DNA of 41,914 nt, from assembly GCA_019247775.1 (NCBI GenBank), contig JAFBAN010000119.1, positions 1-41,914 of the forward strand, written 5' to 3'. A program made the translations under genes and the position numbers. Below the pieces are notes generated by a model. It made no database searches, was not told the DNA's origin, and saw nothing but the letters and a program-made list of their open reading frames with translations. Shown one piece after another: positions 36,288-41,914 of the stretch; within the stretch, counting starts at the first letter, position 1, and each line of letters begins with the position of its first letter. Source of the DNA: Chitinophagaceae bacterium (lineage in GTDB: Bacteria; Bacteroidota; Bacteroidia; Chitinophagales; Chitinophagaceae).

Positions 36288-36716
36288 TCAGGCGATTTTT
36301 TTGAGGGAGGTAGAAGCATAATCCGGCGAGTCGGGATTGACCACCAGCTCCTGACGTAAGGGATGGATCTGCACATCAAGATCTTCCATAGGTATAGCTC
36401 CAAGCAATGGTTCTGCGTCGCCTGGCAGGACCAATGCGCTGCATATCGTCTTCCGGTTTTGAAATCTGAGCTCTATCGGACTTACCACATCACACCAAAT
36501 AGACTGGCCGTTGGCGAGTCCCGCTTTCCTTTTGTCTGTTACAGGCAGTTGTAGTATCGCCTGTATATTTTCATTAATGGCAAGCATGTATGAGCCGGTG
36601 TCTACCAGGATGTTTAGCCGCAATCGCCTGATCTCATCCTGATCAATAAGTCGCTTACGCTCCATGAGCAGGTCTTCTACATTGATCAATTCGATATCGG
36701 CATAGATCATTCCCAT
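36288..36716 (-). CDS. Clan AA (retropepsin-like) aspartic protease
   Basis: 142 residues with the active-site triad ILVDTGSY (D39-T40-G41-S42), a flap-like middle, and the conserved C-terminal [16 protein letters not shown]. The size and single DTGS motif indicate a homodimeric retropepsin-like enzyme. The substrate is unknown. No signal peptide, so cytoplasmic. It is in the same direction as pyrH, 79 bp upstream of it. Confidence 0.8.
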   Translation of the reverse strand: MGMIYADIELINVEDLLMERKRLIDQDEIRRLRLNILVDTGSYMLAINENIQAILQLPVTDKRKAGLANGQSIWCDVVSPIELRFQNRKTICSALVLPGDAEPLLGAIPMEDLDVQIHPLRQELVVNPDSPDYASTSLKKIA

Positions 36717-36729
36717 AACTGGCTTTTAC

Positions 36730-36737
36730 CAAAGTTA
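36730..36737 (-). promoter_or_regulatory. Possible -7 box for the aspartic protease gene
   Basis: TAACTTTG on the minus strand matches TAnnTTTG, 13 bp before the ATG. No TTTG lies at the right distance upstream, so this is half a promoter at best. Confidence 0.35.
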
Positions 36738-36776
36738 CGCTGCCCTTGATCGTTCTGATCAGGTATTTACCGCAAA

Positions 36777-38231
36777 TTAATCGATCCGCGCATCGATCTC
36801 CGACTGTACCCGTTTGGTAAATGCCGGCGACCAGATAGACCAGTGATTGGCATTGGGGATGATTTCGGCAACAACTGCAGCACGCAGCGGTTTCATTTTC
36901 CGGTCCAGCGCTTCCACCGCTTTGTTCAGGTAAAAATTATCGTCGGCGCCCGAATAAATATGCACTTTACCGGAAAGGCTATGGGATAAAGCGGGCCAAT
37001 TCTGTTGCAAATAGGATCCGAGATCATACCGGCTCCACTCCTTCACAACCGCAGGATCAACCAGGCCGGTAGTTCTGTTGAACAGTGGCTTCGGTCTGCC
37101 ATCGCGTCCGCTGCGGCCGAATTCGGCCTCGAACGATTGCTGCTGGCCGCCATCGCCGATAAACTCGTCATCCATCGTCATCCTCCTGATGGTAGAAACC
37201 GGTTTACCGTCTTTCAGGTAAAGGCCTTTTTCGCTGCCATCTTCATTAAAAAGCATATTGGCATGCGGGGCATAAAGATCCACCCCCGTGAAATTGCTGA
37301 AATCCACGGGATCGGGCGAAACCGCCCAGCAGCCGTTGAACGCATCCGGGTAATGTATCTGCAGCCATGCCGAGCCATATCCTCCCGAACTCTGTCCCAT
37401 CACAAAATATTTCTCCGGCGTTTCCGCAACAGGATAATTTTTTTTCAGGTACGGGATCAATTCCTGCACCAATGCCTTTCCCCATGGACCATTCACATCC
37501 GAATCTACAAATGCATGCAGCCCCCAGCGTGTCTGTGTTTCGGGATTCAGGTAAACATAGATCTTCGGCTTGCCCTGTCCCATTCCATACCGTGCCCTCG
37601 ATTGCGCATTCATTGCATCGTAGTGTGTTCCGCCCCAGCCTGGAATGATGAACACAACCGGATATTTTATACCTGGTGTCATGCTGTCCGGCAGGATCAC
37701 AGCCGCCTGCATGGAAATATCCTTATGGTGGAAGGCCGAGAGCATCGGGCTCTTCAGTTCGAGCAACCTGATCCTGTCGGTCTCACGAAAAACACGCTCT
37801 TTGAAAATGGTATTGATATAGATATGCGCTTCCGCCGCTCTGTTTTCAGGGATATGGAAGATGAATTCGCCGCGTGTGTACGCATTGCCGGGATTCGGTG
37901 TCTGTGCCCGCAGGTCAGACTGCACATGCATGACTGCCGCCAGCCTGTAATAGCCGGGAGCGAGATCGCGGAGCTGCAGGTTACGCGCTGCCGCGCGATC
38001 ATCGAAGACCTGTACCTGGCCGGGCTGCCAGTTCTTAACATTCATAGCGAACGATGCCTGCGGCGCATCGCCCTGGCCGATGAATTTGGTTGTATCGTTC
38101 TGGGTAAGCAATACCAGCCTGCCGTTAAAAGATGAATGGATGCTGGTATCCAGGTGTACATAAACTTTTACCTGTGCCTGCAGTTGAATGGTTGCTGCCA
38201 GAAGCCAGAGCAGCCAGAGATATTTTTTCAT
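36777..38231 (-). CDS. Exported alpha/beta-hydrolase, enterochelin-esterase-like
   Basis: 484 residues. A signal peptide (MKKYLWLLWLLAATIQLQAQ) and a 140-residue beta-rich N-domain precede an esterase-D/Fes-type hydrolase domain. Visible are the oxyanion strand FIIPGWGG, the nucleophile elbow GQSSGG (S281), an acid candidate in SGADDNFY and the catalytic His in NANHWSIW (H463). It is probably a periplasmic or surface esterase; the natural substrate is unknown. The ATG at 38231 is preferred over an upstream ATG six codons earlier because it begins the signal peptide. Confidence 0.85.
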   Translation of the reverse strand: MKKYLWLLWLLAATIQLQAQVKVYVHLDTSIHSSFNGRLVLLTQNDTTKFIGQGDAPQASFAMNVKNWQPGQVQVFDDRAAARNLQLRDLAPGYYRLAAVMHVQSDLRAQTPNPGNAYTRGEFIFHIPENRAAEAHIYINTIFKERVFRETDRIRLLELKSPMLSAFHHKDISMQAAVILPDSMTPGIKYPVVFIIPGWGGTHYDAMNAQSRARYGMGQGKPKIYVYLNPETQTRWGLHAFVDSDVNGPWGKALVQELIPYLKKNYPVAETPEKYFVMGQSSGGYGSAWLQIHYPDAFNGCWAVSPDPVDFSNFTGVDLYAPHANMLFNEDGSEKGLYLKDGKPVSTIRRMTMDDEFIGDGGQQQSFEAEFGRSGRDGRPKPLFNRTTGLVDPAVVKEWSRYDLGSYLQQNWPALSHSLSGKVHIYSGADDNFYLNKAVEALDRKMKPLRAAVVAEIIPNANHWSIWSPAFTKRVQSEIDARID

Positions 38232-38339
38232 GTTGTAATTTATTGACAACTTAAACGCAAAACGGATTTTCCTGTTACATGCGTCTTTGCCGGCGGCTGA
38301 ATAGCTGCGCTAACGGCCGGTGCGGCTGACAGGCGGAAT

Positions 38340-38369
38340 AAAAAAGGGAGCACTGTGTACTCCCTTTAA
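38340..38369 (-). terminator. Terminator of the sensor kinase gene
   Basis: AAAGGGAG (38343-38350) and CTCCCTTT (38360-38367) form an 8-bp stem. Read leftward it is followed by TTTTTT. It lies about 70 bp beyond the stop of the kinase gene at 38441. Confidence 0.8.
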
Positions 38370-38440
38370 ACAAAGCCCGCCATAATCAATAACCACGCTA
38401 TTTTTGAACACCCTCCTGCATAATCATGTAGACACCCGGT

Positions 38441-39442
38441 TCAGTTGAACAGCACTGCAGCCGGCAGGTATACCGTAACGGCGCTGCCTTTTCCAGGTTC
38501 CGACTCAACATAAAAACGTCCATTCAAAGCCCGGGCCCGGTGCATCATATTGGAAATACCGATACCGGCGCGGGCGGCATTCACGTCAAAGCCGCGCCCA
38601 TTGTCCTTGATCCTGAGTACCAGAAATTCTTTTACCATCGAAAAGCTTATGAGGATCCGGCTTGACCTCGCGTGTTTGAGTATGTTCTGCATTTGTTCCT
38701 GAACGATGCGCAGCAAATGCAGCTTCTGTTCGGGTACAAGCAAAAACTCCATGCGTGGATGTATCTTCACCACCACCCTTGCCGATGCCGCTATGCGCAT
38801 ATCGGCTGCCAGTTTTTCAATGTTTGGTACAAGGCCCAATCCTGCAACGTCATTCCCGCTAAGGCTATAAGATAATTTGCGGATCTCGTCCATGGCTGAT
38901 TTCAAGTATGCCGAAGATTCGGTAAGCAGCCGCTGCCGTTTTGTTTCATCGCGCATGGCGGTCTCAACAAAGACCACCGACATGGCGAGGATCTGGTTCA
39001 CATTATCGTGCAGTTCGGCCGCAAGATTGGCCCGTTCTTCTTCCCTGGCAGCCGCGATCTTATGGGAAAGACTGCGGTCTTTCGATTGAACTTTGCCTGT
39101 AAACGGGCAAATGCTGACGATCACTGCCTGCACGGCGGGAAGCTGTAAGAGGTTTACCGCAGTAAGCTCCAGCCATACGGTGGCGCCGTTCCTGTGCCGG
39201 GCCTGCACTACTGCATGCATATTCCCGCCGGGACGGCTTACCATCTGGTCGTAACGCAGCCGGATACGCATGGCATCGGATTCCATCAGCAGATCAAAGC
39301 AGCTGGCGCCCGGAAGATCTCTCGGATCGTACCCCAGCAGATGATGAAGAGGCTTGGAAGCGAACATGATCCGACCCGTTCTGTCAAGTACAATAATGGC
39401 CGAGCTGCATTGGGTAATGAAGCCACTGAAAGGCATAGTCAT
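38441..39442 (-). CDS. PAS sensor histidine kinase, HisKA_3 type
   Basis: 333 residues: one PAS domain (about 5-112; AIIVLDRTGRIMFASKPLHHLLGY), a HisKA_3 helix (AAREEERANLAAELHDNVNQ, phospho-acceptor H145), and a HATPase domain (EQMQNILKHARSS, DNGRGFD, GIGISNMMHRA, GKGSAVTVYLP). No transmembrane helix. It resembles the C-terminal part of the kinase at 2022. No LuxR-type partner regulator is adjacent; the neighbour upstream is an AraC regulator. Two in-frame ATGs (39442, 39436) are equally good starts. Confidence 0.9.
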   Translation of the reverse strand: MTMPFSGFITQCSSAIIVLDRTGRIMFASKPLHHLLGYDPRDLPGASCFDLLMESDAMRIRLRYDQMVSRPGGNMHAVVQARHRNGATVWLELTAVNLLQLPAVQAVIVSICPFTGKVQSKDRSLSHKIAAAREEERANLAAELHDNVNQILAMSVVFVETAMRDETKRQRLLTESSAYLKSAMDEIRKLSYSLSGNDVAGLGLVPNIEKLAADMRIAASARVVVKIHPRMEFLLVPEQKLHLLRIVQEQMQNILKHARSSRILISFSMVKEFLVLRIKDNGRGFDVNAARAGIGISNMMHRARALNGRFYVESEPGKGSAVTVYLPAAVLFN

Positions 39443-39557
39443 AAGGGATGCTTGTGTCTGTGATCAAAAATTAATGATCAGAAGCGGTCGGTGATGGAGA
39501 CACAAAATTCCGACACATTTGGTACGCACAAGCAGTAGTAATCAAAGCAAAACACGG

Positions 39558-40472
39558 TTAAATCAAATGCTGCTGCCGGTAGCGCAGGGGAGATACATGT
39601 AGTCTTCTGCGGAAAAAGGCTGAGAACAGGTCAGGCTCATCAAAACCCAGTTCGTAGGCGATCTGTTTCACAGACATAGGAGACGTGCTGAGCATGGTTT
39701 TCGCTTCGAGCAGTATATGATCATTGATCATTTCCTTGGCGGTAATGCCCGTCTGGCGCTTCACCACCGAATTCAGGTAATTGGCATGTACATGCAGCTT
39801 GTCTGCGTAAAACCCCACAGATCTTTCCCGCAGAAAATAACGCTGCACGAGTTCACGGAACCTGTCTACCAGTCCGCCGGAAGGATGCACTGGCTCCTTC
39901 CCGGCATTGCCGCAGAACCGGTCGCAAATGATCAGCAATTCCAGGGTCTTAACAGCCAGCAGCTCAGCCTTATTGATCCTGTCGGCATTATACTCTTCCA
40001 CCAGGTTTTTAAAGATGGCCGTGACTTTTGCAGCCTGCTCCTCGTTGAGCATCACAAAGGGAATATGACTCGCTTTGAAAAGTTTCCTGTCTACTAGGTG
40101 CTTCACCGGAAAAACGGCCTGAAGGAAAAAGTCCATGTTGAAAGAAACCGAATAACCCGCAAAAGGCCCCGGCTCATAAATACTCGAATGCGGCACCCGG
40201 GCCGGTATCACGAAAAAAGTGTTTTTCTGGAGCGCGAACCTGAACCGGCCGATCGTCTTCTCGCCTTTGCCTGCTGTGATCAGTGAAACATAATGCTGCG
40301 ACAGCCTCGTTAGCGGCAACACACCGCCCAATGCGGACAAAAATTCCTCCAGTAAATAAATCCGGAAATTGAATTTTCGCTTCAGCCGCTTATCAAGATC
40401 GATAATGCCGTCAGCCGCATATTTGCGGAAGACTTCGCGGTATTCTTCCAGTATGATATTGTCCGGGGTCAT
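39558..40472 (-). CDS. AraC-family transcriptional regulator
   Basis: 304 residues. The N-terminal cupin-like ligand domain (about 45-140) contains FRFALQKNTFFVIPARVPHSSIYEPG and GYSVSFNMDFF. The C-terminal double helix-turn-helix (about 205-300) includes TGITAKEMINDHILLEAKTML, SVKQIAYELGFDEPDLFSAFFRRRLHVSPLRYR. The ATG at 40472 is preferred to the frame opening at 40538, since a possible promoter (40496-40526) lies between. Target genes are unknown; the kinase gene follows 115 bp downstream. Confidence 0.9.
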   Translation of the reverse strand: MTPDNIILEEYREVFRKYAADGIIDLDKRLKRKFNFRIYLLEEFLSALGGVLPLTRLSQHYVSLITAGKGEKTIGRFRFALQKNTFFVIPARVPHSSIYEPGPFAGYSVSFNMDFFLQAVFPVKHLVDRKLFKASHIPFVMLNEEQAAKVTAIFKNLVEEYNADRINKAELLAVKTLELLIICDRFCGNAGKEPVHPSGGLVDRFRELVQRYFLRERSVGFYADKLHVHANYLNSVVKRQTGITAKEMINDHILLEAKTMLSTSPMSVKQIAYELGFDEPDLFSAFFRRRLHVSPLRYRQQHLI

Positions 40473-40495
40473 CGGGGAGATTGACAATCGTCGTA

Positions 40496-40526
40496 AAAAG
40501 TTAGCGCATCTCCGGGAATATTGCAA
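40496..40526 (-). promoter_or_regulatory. Possible promoter of the AraC regulator gene
   Basis: On the minus strand TTG (40526-40524), 20 bp, then TAACTTTT (40503-40496), one mismatch from TAnnTTTG, 23 bp ahead of the ATG at 40472. Confidence 0.45.
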
Positions 40527-40642
40527 GCGGCGGCCCATTTCATCATTTCGCGACCTTGCTACTCCCCTGCGATACCATAGAGTTGCGGATTAATAACGCA
40601 GAGAACGCAAAGGGATGGAGATTTGACCGGAGATGATCGCAT

Positions 40643-40671
40643 AAAAAAGCCCCGCGAAATAGCGGGGCCTT
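40643..40671 (-). terminator. Rho-independent terminator of tsf
   Basis: GCCCCGC (40649-40655) pairs with GCGGGGC (40662-40668), followed on the minus strand by TTTTTT, 23 bp after the tsf stop. Confidence 0.93.
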
Positions 40672-40691
40672 TCAAATATTGAAGGGTTGTA

Positions 40692-41534
40692 TTATCCCAA
40701 CGCCACTCTTTTGAATTCAGTCACTTTCAATTCGGGGTTCACGCTCTTCAGGTAAGCTTCAACCGTCTGGCCGGCATCTTTCACAAAAGCCTGTGCCAGC
40801 AGGGTCTGCTCTTTAAAGAAAGCGTTCAGTTTGCCTTCGGCGATCTTGGCGATCATCTCTTCTGGCTTGCCCGCCATCTTAGGATCTGCTTTCATGGTCT
40901 CCACCACGATCGCTCTTTCACGTTCTACGGTTTCTGCAGGCACGCTGGCTGCATCAACAGCCACCGGGTTCATCGCAGCGATCTGCATGGCCACGTCTTT
41001 ACCGGCTTCTTCGGCAGCCGCGCTCAATCCTACCAGTACACCCATGCGGTAAGCACCGTGGATATAGGAGGCTACATAAGGCGCTTCGATCCTTTCAAAC
41101 TTGGCCACACCGATCTTTTCGCCGATAGCAGCCAGTTTATCATTGATCAGGTCAGCCACTTTTGCGCCGTTGATCGATACTTCATTCAGTTCTTCTGCGC
41201 TCTTCACATTATTCGCTACCGCTGCATCTGCGATGCTCTGGGCGAATGCAACGAAATCAGCATTCTTCGATACGAAATCAGTTTCGCAACTGATGCATAC
41301 TACGAAACCTGTTTTATGATCTGCAGAGGTTTTTGCGATGATCACACCCTCTTTCGCTTCACGGTCGCTGCGTTTGGCAGCCACTTTCTGACCCTGCTTG
41401 CGCAGCCAGTCGATAGCAGCTTCAAAATCACCATTGGTTTCTGTAAGGGCTTTGCGGCAATCCATCATACCCGCGCCGGTTGCCTGGCGGAGTTTATTGA
41501 TGTCTGCGGCGGTTATAGTTGTTGTCGTTGACAT
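40692..41534 (-). CDS. tsf: Translation elongation factor Ts
   Basis: 280 residues, normal length. It exchanges GDP for GTP on EF-Tu. The UBA-like N-terminal domain has LRQATGAGMMDCRKAL and the conserved AIDWLRKQG. The core follows with CISCETDFVSKNADF (the EF-Tu-contacting TDFV) and VAMQIAAMNP. It lies downstream of rpsB, with a heptad hairpin in the 103-bp gap. The sense-strand sequence before the ATG is CCTCCT, so no Shine-Dalgarno is present. A strong terminator follows. Confidence 0.97.
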   Translation of the reverse strand: MSTTTTITAADINKLRQATGAGMMDCRKALTETNGDFEAAIDWLRKQGQKVAAKRSDREAKEGVIIAKTSADHKTGFVVCISCETDFVSKNADFVAFAQSIADAAVANNVKSAEELNEVSINGAKVADLINDKLAAIGEKIGVAKFERIEAPYVASYIHGAYRMGVLVGLSAAAEEAGKDVAMQIAAMNPVAVDAASVPAETVERERAIVVETMKADPKMAGKPEEMIAKIAEGKLNAFFKEQTLLAQAFVKDAGQTVEAYLKSVNPELKVTEFKRVALG

Positions 41535-41545
41535 AGGAGGAATAA

Positions 41546-41637
41546 TTAGTAGTTAATAATTAGCAATTAATAATTAATAATCAGTTCAACAATTGATCCC
41601 TCAATTATTAATTGCTAATTATTAATTATTAATTTTT
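41546..41637. repeat. AT-rich heptad-repeat hairpin between rpsB and tsf
   Basis: Five 7-bp units at 41546-41580 (TTAGTAG, TTAATAA, TTAGCAA, TTAATAA, TTAATAA) face five at 41603-41637 (AATTATT, AATTGCT, AATTATT, AATTATT, AATTTTT). The exact paired core is 23 bp (41553-41575 with 41603-41625), loop 27 nt. The right arm touches the rpsB stop codon. Confidence 0.85.
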
Positions 41638-41914
41638 CTAGCGTGGTCCGCCACCAGCCGGTCTGCGATTGCCCGGAACCCGGCGCTTCGGCGCGCCTGC
41701 ACCAGGACCACCGGCGCCAGGGGCACCAGCACCGCGGCCACGGCCGCCGCGACCGGCTTCAGCCTGGGCTTCAGCTTCGAGACGACGTGCTTTGGTTTCG
41801 TTCTCATTGTTGCTCTCTTCTGATTCTTCCTCATCTTTGGAAGCTTGGCGCTCGGCCAGTCCTTCAGCGATAGCTGCAACGATATAGTTGGTAACGATGG
41901 CTATCGATTTGGTA
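41638..41914 (-). CDS. rpsB: Ribosomal protein S2, C-terminal fragment
   Basis: The last 91 codons of rpsB, 5' end beyond the window. The family sequence TKSIAIVTNYIVAAIAEGLAER is clear. It is followed by an acidic stretch (ASKDEEESEESNNENE) and an unusually long tail rich in Gly, Arg, Pro and Ala that ends GGGPR before TAG. The tail is about 45 residues and looks disordered and basic, suggesting extra contact with rRNA or with another protein. A longer open frame in a different phase over the same bases is not the gene. Confidence 0.9.
   Translation of the reverse strand, partial: TKSIAIVTNYIVAAIAEGLAERQASKDEEESEESNNENETKARRLEAEAQAEAGRGGRGRGAGAPGAGGPGAGAPKRRVPGNRRPAGGGPR

Noticed and set aside
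36209..36403. A 65-residue N-terminal extension of the pyrH frame
   Set aside because: Family members start at the ATG at 36208; the extension overlaps the end of the aspartic protease gene in another frame.
39461..39480. TGATCA repeated 14 bp apart upstream of the kinase gene at 39442
   Set aside because: Each TGATCA is itself a palindrome and short; without a regulator known to use it, the pair may be chance.
40590..40612. A short repeat-like phrase (AACGCAGAGAACGCAAAGG)
   Set aside because: It resembles one arm of the repeat hairpins, but no inverted partner lies nearby and the spacing is 9, not 7.
41535..41542. A perfect-looking AGGAGG next to the tsf start
   Set aside because: It is on the plus strand; the tsf message has CCTCCT there, so it is not a Shine-Dalgarno site.
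41622..41879. An 85-codon minus-strand frame at the right edge
   Set aside because: It is out of phase with the rpsB C-terminus, which has clear ribosomal S2 sequence in the adjacent frame.

Overview
The window looks like ordinary chromosome from a member of the Bacteroidota, most likely the family Chitinophagaceae. This rests on three things. Promoters fit the Bacteroidota pattern TTTG-N19-TAnnTTTG (best example upstream of 21578). The families DUF5686, DUF4833, 2TM and AIM24 are present. Most starts lack Shine-Dalgarno sequences. The species assignment is inference; no rRNA or tRNA gene is present.

Layout. 1-143: start of a membrane-anchored AraC-type regulator gene running off the left edge. 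376-1953: exported amidohydrolase. 5942-2022 (minus): two sensor kinase genes in tandem. 7046-6069 (minus): dihaem cytochrome c. 9301-7208 (minus): 2TM protein and long-chain acyl-CoA synthetase. 11766-9418 (minus): DUF1015 protein and TPR protein. 19480-11836 (minus): a seven-gene operon (TetR regulator, myo-inositol-phosphate synthase, PgpA-type phosphatase, GtrA-like protein, DUF5686 outer-membrane protein, CDP-alcohol phosphatidyltransferase fused to DUF4833, AUR1/PAP2-type transferase). It encodes a complete predicted route from glucose-6-phosphate to inositol phosphosphingolipids. 21368-19551 (minus): DUF502 protein and serC. 21578-28466 (plus): TetR-TolC-MFP-RND efflux operon. 31956-29053 (minus): M16 protease. 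32079-32876 (plus): AIM24 protein. 35432-32973 (minus): TolC protein and aminotransferase. 36208-35492: pyrH. 36716-36288: small aspartic protease. 38231-36777: esterase. 39442-38441: sensor kinase. 40472-39558: AraC regulator. 41914-40692: end of rpsB, then tsf.

Two kinds of non-coding structure stand out. (1) Five intergenic hairpins, plus one looser relative, have arms made of degenerate 7-bp tandem repeats. The heptamer differs at every site but the period is the same, and the arms usually start at or inside a stop codon (1960-2020, 9351-9406, 20640-20727, 24755-24880, 41546-41637; relative at 32875-32987). (2) At 28590-28976 there are two diverged copies, in inverted orientation, of an element of about 147 bp. 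Its four helices are kept by compensatory base changes while its hairpin loop is invariant, which is strong sequence evidence for selection on a folded RNA or DNA.

Regulation is unusually readable at the two TetR genes. Each has an inverted repeat placed on a recognisable Bacteroidota promoter (19486-19506 and 21530-21561), consistent with autorepression of the inositol-lipid operon and of the efflux operon.
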